Made by a program: the position numbers and the translations under genes | The notes under the pieces: generated by a model | Told to the model about the DNA's origin: nothing | The model's database searches: none | Seen by the model: only the letters and a program-made list of their open reading frames with translations | Source: Hoplostethus atlanticus | Taxonomy: Eukaryota > Chordata > Actinopteri > Trachichthyiformes > Trachichthyidae | Reading direction: 5' to 3' | DNA: 64,000 nt | Assembly: GCA_034670405.1 (NCBI GenBank) | Contig: JAXDDX010000180.1 | Span: 353,501 to 417,500 of the forward strand | Shown here: piece by piece, positions 42,089 through 53,999 of the stretch | How the letters are laid out: each line of letters opens with the position of its first letter | Numbering within the stretch: position 1 is the first letter of the stretch

Positions 42089-42477
42089 AATAGTGAATAA
42101 CATTGTGGTGGTTAATCTGTCGTGTTAATAAAGCACCATTGAACTGAAAGAGAGGGAGAAGGAAAGGAGAGAGGTTTGTGTGGGTGGAGGGTGGACGTCT
42201 CTAATGCGATCAAACCTCATAACTCTGTTCTTCTTCTTGTTTTCATCTACTTGAGAGGTCACGTGGTCCTTTGTGTGCTGGGTAAATCTTCACGCCTTCA
42301 CGCCCATTCAAAACCCATTGTATCGTTTCAAAACGTAGCTCCGTCGACGGGGACGGGTCCACCTCGCTCTGGGGCCAGAGTCATACATTGACACAGTTTG
42401 GCCAATGCCGTTTTAAGCGGCAGCCATCTTGGCTCCTTGATGTCACCAACAAGGAAATATCTGTAGCTCCTAAACAC
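40861..42477. other. Intergenic, no gene seen
   Basis: AT-rich unique-looking DNA with a (GT)n tract at about 42050-42084. Confidence 0.55.
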
Positions 42478-42775
42478 CATGTCAGGACACGACGACTGCT
42501 GGGTTTCTGGTTTGTGGTCGACATTACAACGTTTGGTTCACTGTAAAACAGGAAGTCAGTCCTCCTCCACGGGATCTCCTCTCCTCTCCACTGGATCTCC
42601 TCTCCTCTCTACTGGATCTCCTCTCCTCCTTCACTGGATCTCCTCTCCTCCTCCTGAACTAACATTTTCCTTTTGCCATTCAGTATATTTTATCCTGCTT
42701 GCTTCCAGAGCTGAGGTTGTTTTGGACCGTCAAGTCTTCAGTGCCGTTTATTCCCATAGGAAGTGAACGCAGCAC
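42478..42775. mobile_element. Degraded MITE copy of the 40423 family
   Basis: Shares AGGACACGACGACTGCTGGG and the following 60 bases with 40562-40640, and ends TGAACGCAGCA. A (CTCCACTGGATCTCCTCTCC)n expansion of about four units (42572-42650) replaces the middle. Confidence 0.65.
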
Positions 42776-43244
42776 ATGGCCCTCCCATGGTGAGGTTCTG
42801 GAGGATGCTTCTCCACAACATGGGGATCGTGACACAACCTGGACTAACTCTGGGTGCGTATGGCTCTGGATGAACCTGCTAATCGTCCTAACAACAGAAA
42901 CCTCTCCACTGTGTCGAGTTTCATCCCTCAACCTGAGCTGAGAGCAGCAGGAGAGGCAGGAAACAACGCTGGTTACTCCTCACGACCACCACACCTCTTC
43001 CTGTCTACCTACCGTCTGTCTCTACAGGTCGACCTGAACACAACCAGTTAGATTAGACACCTAACAAGGGTGGAAGTAACTAAGTACATAGTTACTGTAA
43101 CTAAGTAGCTTTCTTCTCAGTAATTCTACATTTACTGTGTTCAGACTTCAGATTTTTACTTTATTACATTTTAAATCAGATCTATCAGACGTACAGATGC
43201 TATTAGCATTGTATCAGATATCTCTACCACAGAGCCTTCAGGAG

Positions 43245-43395
43245 ACCCACGGGTGACGAGGCAGAGCCACAGTAGCCAGGAGGTTGGCGGTTCGAGACCC
43301 TTGACCGAGTGAACCAGTAACACTTCTGGTGCTGATACTACTGAGTTCTCCACCCTGCACTAAAAACCTGCTGTCTAAGGTCACACTGATAAGGT
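43245..43395 (+). mobile_element. tRNA-derived SINE fragment
   Basis: B-box-like GGCGGTTCGAGACCC with a downstream tail that runs into a GT microsatellite. Confidence 0.45.
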
Positions 43396-43407
43396 GTGTG
43401 TGTGTGT

Positions 43408-43475
<68 letters not shown>

Positions 43476-43518
43476 ATACAGATGCCTTTACACACAGGAC
43501 AGGTGTGCCTATTTCTAT

Positions 43519-43553
<35 letters not shown>
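43394..43553. repeat. Compound (GT)n microsatellites
   Basis: Two long GT tracts (about 43394-43474 and 43521-43552) separated by about 45 unique bases; Cys-Val frames are artefacts. Confidence 0.94.
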
Positions 43554-43555
<2 letters not shown>

Positions 43556-43916
43556 CTGACAGGTGTGTATGTCTCTATCTGTCTGTAGCTATCTGAGACA
43601 GGTGCTAATGAGTGAGTCAGGGGGTCAAAGGTCATGTGATGGCAGGTCTGTATCTGTTAGCAGATTACAGCAGCTCTGATATCCTCGTTCCAACGTGAAG
43701 CAACAAAGAATTTCAATCTCACCCGAGATGCAGACGGAGGGAGTTTAAACCCTCTGGTTCTGGTACCCATGTCATGTTTGGTAACGGAGACACTGATTCT
43801 GCTTTTGTTTCCAAATCCACCAGATCCTGTTTTGTTTACCAACAGGCTTCTGTATCATAGCAGAACCCTTTATGGTGCTGTACCATTAAGAACCATTTAA
43901 AGGTGCCTCATATATC

Positions 43917-44742
43917 ATTCACCATCAATAAACCACCTTGTTAATGTAGAGTCATCAGTATAACTCTACCAGCCTGTCAGCCTCTACCAGCCTCTACCAG
44001 CCTCTACCAGCCTGTCAGTCTCTACCAGCCTCTACCAGCCTCTACCAGCCTGTCAGCCTCTACCAGCCTCTACCAGCCTCTACCAGCCTCTACCAGCCTG
44101 TCAGCCTCTACCAGCCTCCACCAGCCTCTACCAGCCTCTACCAGCCTGTCAGCCTCTACCAGCCTCCACCAGCCTCTACCAGCCTCTACCAGCCTCTACC
44201 AGCCTGTCAACCTCTACCAGCCTCTACCAGCCTCTACCAGCCTGTCAGCCTCTACCAGCCTCCACCAGCCTCTACCAGCCTCTACCAGCCTCTACCAGCC
44301 TCCACCAGCCTCTACCAGCCTGTCAGCCTCTACCAGCCTCCACCAGCCTCTACCAGCCTCTACCAGCCTCTACCAGCCTGTCAACCTCTACCAGCCTCTA
44401 CCAGCCTCTACCAGCCTGTCAGCCTCTACCAGCCTCTACCAGCCTCTACTCTCATTCTACATTGTGACCACCGGGTCGATTTGGAGGGAAATCTGCTGGA
44501 TTGCTTTACGGCACCAAACAGGAAGAGGGCGCTGTTCTTCCAGCGCTAACGGAGCTAAAGATAAAGAGTTTCTGGAGACGGCAGATGGAGGAAGGAGAGA
44601 AAGGAAGATGGAGAAATCACTTCAACATGTTGATCCTCTTCAGGAAAGACAAAGACGCCAGGGAGGGGGAGGGGGGACAGGAAGCAACGGGGCTTATGGG
44701 AAATGTAGTCTTAATGTGGAGAAACACTAGTAACAATACCAC
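43917..44742 (-). repeat. Repeat family 2, copy 2 (inverted, expanded minisatellite)
   Basis: Reverse complement of 30343-30812 at both ends. The internal (CTCTACCAGC)n block at about 43965-44452 is much longer than in copy 1. A Gly-rich open frame in the unique part is shared by both copies and shows no known domain. Confidence 0.88.
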
Positions 44743-45017
44743 TGGTGAGGTAGAGGCTACCAGTCGTCTCCACCATGGTCTCACTGGTTTACAGTCATAC
44801 TACCAGGTAGAAGTAGTGATGTGATGAAAGAAGTTAAAGAACCACTATGAGTTCACGGCTCTATAGAACCAAGGTGCAGGATGGGAAATCACCAGAGAAA
44901 TGCCGGTAAATTCTGGCTGGCTGGTACATCTGTCTTTTCCAACATCCAGTTGTGGTAATAAAACCTTCATGCTGTTTTAAATGGTTCTTATCTGACTGAG
45001 AGTGGCTGGTACATTTG

Positions 45018-45964
45018 GGCCGAATCCCATTTCTCATTTTCACCCCTACGGCTCCCTCGCCCTTCGGCTTGGCCCTCGGAACAGAGTTACAAGGGGTAGT
45101 GGTTGAAATCTCTCCCTATGAAATGAGACAACCCTTCAAGACCCTGATACGTCATCACGTTGATGGCGTTCACTGTAAACAGACGCGACTAGTTTGTTGG
45201 CGGACATTACGATGGCAATAATGGTATTATCACAGTGACATTTGCCATTCATCTGATGGAGATAGAAAAGCATGGACGCTCGCGATTCGTTCACAACTTA
45301 TAAGTTTCACGCTACTAATCGATCAAACAAGTCATCAAATAAAAAAGACCACTGCTTCATTACCAGACCACTTCATGACAGAATAGCGTTAGCGGTGCTC
45401 TGTAGCTAGCAAGCCGTGCTCCTACCGTTACCCTGCCAGTCTGCACTGGTATTAGAGGAGCCGGAACAAGCAGCAACTTAGTTATACTTCGGCGAACTTT
45501 AGTTATATTTTGGCGTCATATGCCACCAAAGGGGGAAATGCGACATGGAAATATGTCAAAATGCGGGACTGTCATGCACAAATCAGCCTAAAAACAATGT
45601 TGTAACTAGCGAGGTAGAGACATCGGCATACTAGCGATTTTTTGTTATGCTTGTTATAAAGAAAAGGTCTATAATACATTGAAACGACATTAAACTAAGA
45701 TAATACCACGGTTAGAATATTTTTTAAATCTTTGGTGACTTTGGATGGTAGTGTAGCGTTCGCCCCCATCTTGCCGATGATTGTCGGAGATTTCTCCTAG
45801 CCCTCGGTTTGTAGTGTGCCCCTGAAAAACCTCCGTTTGGAGGGCCATGTAGCCCTAGACCTTCACCCTACCCCTCGATCCCAAGAGAATTGGGACACCC
45901 CTACCCCTTCACGTGAACGCGCAAAATGGAGGGGAAGGGCGAAGGGGTGAATTGGGATTCGGCC
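45018..45964. mobile_element. Non-autonomous DNA transposon, 947 bp
   Basis: The left end GGCCGAATCCCATTTCTCAT pairs with the right end GAATTGGGATTCGGCC. A shared inner block reads CACCCCTACGG...CTTCGG on the left and CGAAGGGGTG on the right. TTG flanks both sides (45015-45017 and 45965-45967), a candidate 3-bp target duplication. No transposase. The superfamily is not assigned. Confidence 0.78.
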
Positions 45965-46440
45965 TTGGATCTGACTGAGCAGGCTTGGTGCCTGCAGGTC
46001 GCAGGGTTGAAACCTGAAGGGCTGCATTAAGAGTTTACATTAAACCCTGTACTCTCTGCAGGGATCTGTGTCTCGGGGGAAATCAGGCTCTGTCACTTGG
46101 TTTCACTGATGTTCTCCAGCAGCGGTGGAAGTGCGTCAACATGCAGACTGCTGAATGCAACCAGAGGAAACACTGCAGCTTGTTGGTTTAACTCAATAAA
46201 CTCTGGTGGTCCAAACCCTGGTGTTTGATGTAGCTTAGTATTATTTATTGTACAGTGATAAAAAACAATGATTAAAAATGCAGAAGTGAATAAATGACTG
46301 ATCTGTGCAGGTAAAAACCCAAGAGGCTTATAAAACATCTCAGCCACATTTATAAATCTGATCACTCAGAGCTCGGCTGCCTCAACATCCATCACTTACA
46401 TCCACATTCACAGCTGAGCGCTTCCTCTCACTGCAGAAGG

Positions 46441-46443
46441 TGA

Positions 46444-46515
<72 letters not shown>
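46441..46515. repeat. (GT)n microsatellite
   Basis: About 37 uninterrupted GT units; a smaller one lies at about 46630-46652. Confidence 0.95.
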
Positions 46516-46518
<3 letters not shown>

Positions 46519-46849
46519 AATTGAAAGAATCAATACGAAGATAGCACAATGTTTATTAAAGTACTGTGTGTGTATACAGAGGGGGAAATGATCAATAGCA
46601 AAATGGCATTGCTGATTTAAGTACTCTAAGTGTGTGTGTGTGTGTGTGTGTGCGTCAAGGGAAAGGATCGATAGCAATATTAAAGAGGTGTGTGTGCTTG
46701 TGTTTACCAGTCAGTCGGTGGGTGTGCTTGCTCATCCTCCTGCTACTGATAGTGATTTGCTATCAGGACTCACACCTGCAGATGTGACCTGAACCGAGGC
46801 CAATAGAGACACAGTTGAGACACCGGTCGCCTAGCAACATGTCGGAGAA

Positions 46850-47312
46850 TCACCTGTTAGTTAGTAATGTGTCAGTAGAACCAGTTGACTGTCTGAACCA
46901 GGTTGTTGTGGTGTGTCTGTAGATCATCCAGTAACGTTCTCAGTAAAAGTGATCAGTGTGATCAGGTAGATTTGTCTCCAAATGTAGGTTACTGTGACTC
47001 AGTAAACTGTCTTGTCTTTAGCCCTAGTCTCTACTCCAAAACACTCTGAGTTGGAGCTGGAGAAGAGTCAGCTAGTTAACCTGAACTAACTGGTAGCTAG
47101 CTAACTAGTTACTGTTAACATGGGACTACTAGCCACTGCTAACGCTAGCTGCTACTAGATACATTAGCTAGTGTGCTAACCAGATGTGTTAACAACAAGA
47201 CAGTGATGGTTAGCTGACCAGATACTATGGTTAGCTAGCTAACAAGCTACATGATCTAAACACTAAATCAATCAGATGTATCAGTGATGAAATGATCAGT
47301 TCAGTAGAAACA
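46850..47312 (+). repeat. Interspersed repeat family 1, copy D
   Basis: Same strand and block order as copy A, including the TAGCCCTAGTCTCTACTCC block that A lacks. It ends at GATCAGTTCAGTAGAAACAG, where a (CTA)n array starts. Confidence 0.78.
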
Positions 47313-47336
47313 GACTACTACTACTACTACTATTAT

Positions 47337-47368
<32 letters not shown>

Positions 47369-47390
47369 TTACTACTATTACTACTACTTC
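47313..47390. repeat. (CTA)n array
   Basis: About 25 CTA/TTA triplets abutting repeat copy D. Confidence 0.93.
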
Positions 47391-49130
47391 TGTTGCTGCG
47401 TTTACTATTTACGATAGTAGTATTATTATGACTACTACTGGTTCAAATCTGCCCGTGACCTTCTTGTCGGGTCATGTGACCTCTGTCGTCTCTTTCCATC
47501 CATCAGCCTAATAAAGCAGAAAGCGGCTTTACAGAAACGCTTCCATCAGCGTTTATTAATCTGTTGTAGCTCCGCCAGCCGAGTCCTCTCTGGAGCCATC
47601 CATCATTACCTCAGCACTCAGTGGGAGCGCCGCCAGGCACGACACTAAATCAAAACTATTGATTCAAAGTTTAGTCACTGTACTTTCCACTGGCAGCCAT
47701 GTTGACTCCACGGTCCTGCTGCATGGTGATGTTATGGAGGTTATTGTTTCATAGATACCGACAGTAGAGAAGACCATGGTACACCCTGGACCAACTCTAG
47801 TGGTCTTGTGGTACATCTGGTCTGACGCCATACTGCAAAACAGTCATCCAGTCCAGCGTTGAGTCTTTAATCTAATTAATTTTCTATTAAAACAAGTGAA
47901 ACATTCTGCCAGTGATGTGAGATAATCCACTGGTGTCAAGAGTTTTCCACAATAAGAGTCGGTCTGTTGAATCGCTGCTGTCCAGATGACGACAACATTG
48001 ACAACAAGTTGATTTACAACTGAACAAGTCAAATGTTATAATGTAGGAAGTCATTAGTACACTTTTAATATCCATTATTGTAGAAGAATAATTTGTACTA
48101 TTAATAAATACTTATTTGACTAAATAAATTCAATTATACAGCTTTGTCTTTAATAATAATTGTCTGTCTACTTTTGAAAGGCGTGGTGATTCATTCTGGA
48201 TACGAGTCCTTACCGTTGGTGATGAACGTCAGCTGAATCACGTCTTGAGTGATTTCAATGAGGGATGAGCTGCTTCCTGTCTCTGAGACACTCGTCTTAC
48301 CTCAACGCAGCGGGCCGGCGGCCAGACGAGGCTTTCAATCTCAGCCTGATCCCGGTCCTGGTCTGGATGACAGACGGCTGCACATCGATCCCCCTGGAGG
48401 CCCAGATCAGGTACATGGGACCGCAGAGTGGACCAGCCGGTAGACGGACCTGTCTGGTTAAGGTCACGGGCTCAATCCCTTCATCAGCCATTAGAAGACA
48501 GCCACCTCCTGCTGCTCATTCATGGGGAGAGAACGTCAATGTCATCTTAATGTCCACCATTTATAAAAAGTGACAACTGCTGTTCTAAAACGATGGAGAG
48601 CAGAAAGTCTGGAGGAACGTAGAGAAACGAGGCGCTTGGTTGGCTGAATGAGACTCTGGATCCTCTGGAGGACGAACTTCAGGTAACTGACACCAGGATC
48701 TAACCTGGACCAATAGGGTGGATCTACGGTCTCAGGTAGTGGGGATGGGACGGCTCTGCAGCAGCATCACTTCCTGGTTCAGACTGAGAACACGGCTGGA
48801 GGGTTACAGTGAAATCTGGTCTAGTTTATCATAACAAATCAAAGTCAAGGTGTTCAAAGACCGAAGGACCGTAGAGGAGTAAAGGAACCAGCTTTACTCA
48901 GTAGTCATAGTCAGCTGGGGTCACCTGGCAAAGCATCATGGGATCCCCTGAACTAGAAGTGGTCCCTGGCTGAATCTACTGGGATCTTGGAGCCAATATC
49001 AGATTTAACAGTTAAGACGTCTGTAATCTAGTCTGGTGTTCTCTCTGGGAACGGGTTTCGACCTGTTAGTAATTATAGGCATTTGGTTGGGTCATACCTC
49101 TGATTTGTCCCATTGTTGTGCCAATGAAAT
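47391..49130. other. Intergenic, no gene seen
   Basis: Contains no repeat array. The segment 48265-48420 is GC-richer with an open frame, but it has no recognisable protein homology. A possible SINE scrap (GGTCACGGGCTCAATCCC) lies at about 48462. Confidence 0.5.
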
Positions 49131-49131
49131 G

Positions 49132-49170
<39 letters not shown>

Positions 49171-49283
49171 TGTGTGTGCTAATGCCAGAATTAGGGCACT
49201 TATCCAGCATTATGTTTGAAGTGTGTGTGTAAGTGTACGAGACTGTGTGTTCATGGCATTGTGCCAGTGTCAAGGTATTGTGT

Positions 49284-49341
<58 letters not shown>
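49132..49341. repeat. Cluster of (GT)n microsatellites
   Basis: GT tracts at about 49132-49178 and 49288-49340. Confidence 0.93.
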
Positions 49342-49344
<3 letters not shown>

Positions 49345-49907
49345 CCCCACAGTGCTAAAGTTCGTCTACGTGGTTGCGTTACATTCCGTACACGCTTAGA
49401 ACACGCGACCGGCCGCTATTTGATCTGCAGGCTGGAAACCGCCTGCCGCCCAGTCGAGCTGCTGCAGCGTTCCTGTTTTCTATCCCTCTCTCTTCTGATC
49501 ACGTCTGATTTCTCTCCATTTCTCTCAGTTCAGTTCAAATGAGAGTGAATTCATTCTCATTTCCTCCAGCAACATTACAAGCAACCCCAGGTAAGGACCG
49601 CAGGGTCGAAGCCAGTAGGTGTTAATTTGAAAATCCATGATGGATTGAAAGTGGAATTGAAGCGTTTTGGGTTGGTTGGTTGGTTTAGATGTCTGATGTC
49701 TCATTCTTTCTCCCTTGGGCTGCAGACCACTACAATAAAACAATAAAACATCATCCGAATTCGACGTCCACACTACAACGCGAGGTCGGTTGTCAAACCT
49801 ATCCACTTGGAGAGTTTGAACGTTTTGGGGGTCGAAAATGGAGTCATGACCAGACCAGGAGGGGGCGGGCTGGTAGACAGAACAGCTGATCAGACTGACG
49901 GGGATAT

Positions 49908-50025
49908 AGGGGGGGGGGGGGGCAGTTCAGTGTTTATTTGAAGAGATCGACCCCCCTCCTCCTCCCCCTCCTCCCCCCTCCCCCCTCCTCCTCCCTCCTC
50001 TCCCCTCGTCCCTCCTCTCCTATCT
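49908..50025. repeat. Poly-G run and CCT-rich tract
   Basis: A G run of about 13 (49909-49922) is followed by (CTCC)n from about 49949. The two tracts are complementary in composition and G-quadruplex-prone. Confidence 0.8.
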
Positions 50026-50639
50026 GTCAGAAACTCTGCGTAATTCTCCATTCATGAATCTTGAATCTGCCTTGATCTGACCGGCCGACCCAGAGAGACT
50101 TCCTGTTTCGGTCAACATTAGAATAAATCGCCATTCATCACCAACATTACAAGCAACCGATAGTAAGGAGGTCAAGGGTCAGAGGTCACAGGATCCTAGA
50201 TAGAACAAATATTCCTGAGAGGTTAGAATGATGATGGAGTTCAAAATTAAGAAATGAATGGAGTCAATGAAGGTCCTCACAAATGTAGTAAAACCAGTGT
50301 GTGTGTGTGTGTGTGTGTGTGCTGCGCTGATGGAGACTGCAGTAGTTAGTGTGTTAGTATGTAGTTACTCATCACAGTGGGAACGCCATAAAGACACGTT
50401 AATCATTAACCTGACCGGAGGGATCCACCTGCTTCACAACCCATATCCTGGATCTGGTAGAGAGATGAGCAGACTGGAGACGGGCCGGATCACCATAGCA
50501 ACGGGGGTTGATGTGCTTCGTAATGTTAGCTATAGCAGTTAGCTACATTAGCTTTATGTCCAAACCAAGTAGATCCATAATGTTAGCTAAAGTTAGCAGT
50601 CAGCTACTTGTTAAGGTTTTGTTATATTAGTTAATTATA

Positions 50640-50935
50640 TTATCTCTTTTATCAGGCTTACCTACTGGGAGCTCTAAAAAACTACAACTGGTCCAGAATC
50701 CTGCCAGAATCCAAAAGACCATATAACTCCCATCCTGTCCTCATTACACTGGCTACCAATTCAGGCCAGGTGTGACTTCAAGGTGCTTCTACTTACATAT
50801 AAATCATTACATGGGATGGCACCGTCCTACTGATGAGATCTGATTAAACCATATAAACCGCCACGCCCCCTCAGATCTCAGGACGCTGGCTACCTGTCTA
50901 TCCCAGCAGTCAAAAAGAAAACTGCAGGTAACAGA
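50640..50935 (+). mobile_element. LINE reverse transcriptase C-terminal fragment
   Basis: Frame-broken translation gives LQLVQN, SLHWLPIQ-like TLHWLPIQARCDFKVLLLTY, KSLHGMAPSY and RSQDAGYLSIPAVKKKT, the C-terminal pattern of CR1/L2/Rex1-clade LINEs. It differs in sequence from the L2 at 27953. Confidence 0.75.
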
Positions 50936-51048
50936 GCGCATCACTTTCACTTTGTACTTTGTACTTCATTTCCTCTGTACATACTGTAGTACTTCATCTA
51001 GTTTATCCTTAAACCTCAGGCTTTATCTACCTGTCCTCCTCTGAGACA

Positions 51049-51597
51049 TCGGGTGTCATCTGGTGTCATCGGGTGTCATCGGGTGTCATCGGTTGTCATC
51101 GGGTGTCATCGGGTGTCATCGGTTGTCATCGGGTGTCATCGGGTGTCATCGGTTGTCATCGGGTGTCATCGGTTGTCATCGGGTGTCATCGGGTGTCATC
51201 GGTTGTCATCGGGTGTCATCGGGTGTCATCAATTGTCATCGGGTGTCATCGGGTGTCATCGGGTGTCATCGGTTATCATCGGTTGTCATCGGGTGTCATC
51301 GGTTGTCATCGGGTGTCATCGGTTGTCATCGGGTGTCATCGGGTGTCATCAATTGTCATCGGGTGTCATCGGGTGTCATCGGGTGTCATCAGTTGTCATC
51401 GGGGGTCATCGGGGGTCATCGGGTGTCATCGGGTGTCATCGGGTGTCATCGGATGTCATCGGTTGTCATCGGGTGTCATCACGTGTCATCAGGTGTCATC
51501 AGGTGTCATCAGGTGTCATCAAGAGTCATCAGGTGTCATCAGTTGTCATCAGGTGTCATCAGGTGTCATCAGTTGTCATCAGGTGTCATCAGGTGTG
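51049..51597. repeat. 10-bp minisatellite (GGGTGTCATC)n
   Basis: About 55 units with a few variants (GGTTGTCATC, AGGTGTCATC). All three + frames stay open through it, giving three overlapping Ser/Val/His/Cys-rich artefact frames. Confidence 0.96.
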
Positions 51598-51762
51598 TTT
51601 GGTTTGGGACACACTCTTCAGATGGCTGTTGGTTTTCTCCCTCAGTGATCCGTCCACCCAGAGGTCAGAGGTCAGCAGCATCAATACACTTATACATGAT
51701 GTATTACCCAAAACCAATGAGTCTGAACACACAGCAGGCTGGACCGAGTCAATCTGTAACTG

Positions 51763-51898
51763 AGGTGTGTGTGTGTGTGTGTGTGTGTGTACATGTATGC
51801 ATAATGGTGCATTCATTCTTGACTGTCTAGGTGTGTTAGCTTGCATATTTGTGTGTGTCTGTGTTTGTTGGGGGAAATTTGTCTTTGTGTGTGTGTGT

Positions 51899-51937
<39 letters not shown>

Positions 51938-52033
51938 TGCATGTCTTCAGTCTAACTTTGTTGGATTTGTATTTACAACAACAACAATTCACATCACTCA
52001 ACATTACTGTGAGGTTATTAGGTTCCAATGGAT

Positions 52034-52087
<54 letters not shown>

Positions 52088-52153
52088 CGGTATTCCCTCA
52101 TCAATCAGCTAATTACTGTTAGAGACTAATCAATACAGTCTGGGACCACCTGA

Positions 52154-52195
<42 letters not shown>
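51763..52195. repeat. Cluster of GT and AC microsatellites
   Basis: GT tracts at about 51763-51791, 51887-51933 and 52036-52086, and an AC tract at about 52156-52194. Confidence 0.93.
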
Positions 52196-52200
<5 letters not shown>

Positions 52201-52827
52201 CCAGTGATTTAGTAGCCCATGTGGCTGTTGCTCTGCGTGAAACAGGTTTCAGGGCTGCAGACAGACAGCAGATCTCCTGACAGTTGGTGTGAAGTAGATC
52301 TACAGTAGATCAGCTGGGATCCATTACTGTCGCTGTTAGGGAACCGTAACCAGGAAGTGATGCTGCAGCAGAGCAGAGCATCATGGGGGATTCAGACATG
52401 AACACACTGACTGATATAGAATATTATTGATCCTGTTTGTTTAGCGGTATTTTAGTGTAATATTGCAGCTTTAATGATAATGTGCTTTAACAAGAACATG
52501 CTTCTTCAATCAAAACAAAGAAACAACAAAAAGAGAAATAATGGGGGGGAGGGGGGGGGCTAGTGGACAGATGCAGTCCTCTGTGGCAGCACATTAAGGG
52601 TTAATGTAGGTTAATGTAGGTTAATACGTACCCTGGGGGTGTTGTGGTTGAGTCGGTGCTGGGGGACACTACCTCTAACTAACTGACAGCTGACTGACTC
52701 CGCTCACCGCTCGTCGTGATCGGCTTGATATCCCACTGGTTTACACTGTCGGTCACTTTTGATTGATCCCTCATTAATGGCCTTATGTCCCGCCCCAACA
52801 TCCTGTTTCAACAGGAAATACAAAGTC

Positions 52828-53182
52828 CAACCTGGACTAACTCTGTCTATATATGACTCTGGTCTAACCTGGACTAACTCTGTCTATATATGACTCCGGT
52901 CTAACCTGGACTAACTCTGTCTATATATGACTCCGGTCTAACCTGGACTAACTCTGTCTATATATGACTCCGGTCCAACCTGGACTAACTCTGTCTATAT
53001 ATGACTCCGGTCCAACCTGGACTAACTCTGTCTATATATGACTCCGGTCCAACCTGGACTAACTCTGTCTATATGTGACTCCGGTCCAACCTGGACTAAC
53101 TCTGTCTATATATGACTCCGGTCTAACCTAGACTAACTCTGTCTATATATGACTCCGGTCTAACCTGGACTAACTCTGTCTG
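52828..53182. repeat. 37-bp minisatellite
   Basis: About nine units of CTAACCTGGACTAACTCTGT plus CTATATATGACTCCGGT. Confidence 0.94.
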
Positions 53183-53269
53183 GCAGTAATACTAAACTAG
53201 AACATCCAACAGTTCAGTAAAGCTGCGGTTACTCAACTGGTAACACACCAGTTACTGCTGGAATGAATG

Positions 53270-53276
<7 letters not shown>

Positions 53277-53308
<32 letters not shown>
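53277..53308. repeat. (GT)n microsatellite
   Basis: About 16 GT units. Confidence 0.93.
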
Positions 53309-53310
<2 letters not shown>

Positions 53311-53999
53311 CCAAATGTCCTCATAAGGATAGAAAGCTGAGGGAAAAACCTCATCATTGTGAGGACATAAAATTACGATTAGATTTGAGTGGATTAGTGT
53401 TAGGGGTTCCTCGCAAGTATAGTACTACTATATTGTATATAATATATATATATATATATTAAGTATACAATATATTTTGTCAAGAGCTTCAGAAGTAGGA
53501 ACATTGTAGATTGTAAATGAGATGTGATCCATTTTCCTATGGCTATGGAAAACCTAGAAAAGTCAAGGAAAATGGATCATGGTCATAATCTTGTGAACAT
53601 GTTGCTGATCTTTTCCTCCAACCAGTGAAGTATTGAATGTTCCAGCTTGGCTACTTGTTGATCCACTTCAGATCAGAAATGTCCTGATAGTTTCGGTCCT
53701 AAGAGATAGTTGGAGCAGAAATCAGACCTGGACATTCAATCAACACACCATAAACACAATGAATGAAAACTGTTCATCATCGAAAAATAATTGAGTCTTA
53801 AAATCCAAATTTTCCTAAAACAAGTGAAAATGTAAAATCTGCTAACAGGATAATATAATATATGATGATAATTTTCTTTGATTTCCATGTAGCTTAAATT
53901 GTTGAGATCATTTCCTTAAATCAGATCTTCCTTATTAGAGGACATTCTTCAAACAGGTTGAGAAAGTGAATCCTCTCACTCCCCCGGCAGATTAACTGA
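53309..53999. other. Intergenic, no gene seen
   Basis: A short AT tract at about 53436-53461; otherwise featureless. Confidence 0.5.

Noticed and set aside
48265-48573. Possible isolated exon (DEAFNLSLIPVLVWMTDGC) ending at a GTACAT donor-like site
   Set aside because: No homology recognised and no partner exons; kept only as unexplained intergenic sequence.
51053-51830. Three overlapping + strand open frames of 190-255 codons
   Set aside because: All come from the 10-bp satellite; no conserved domain or start context.
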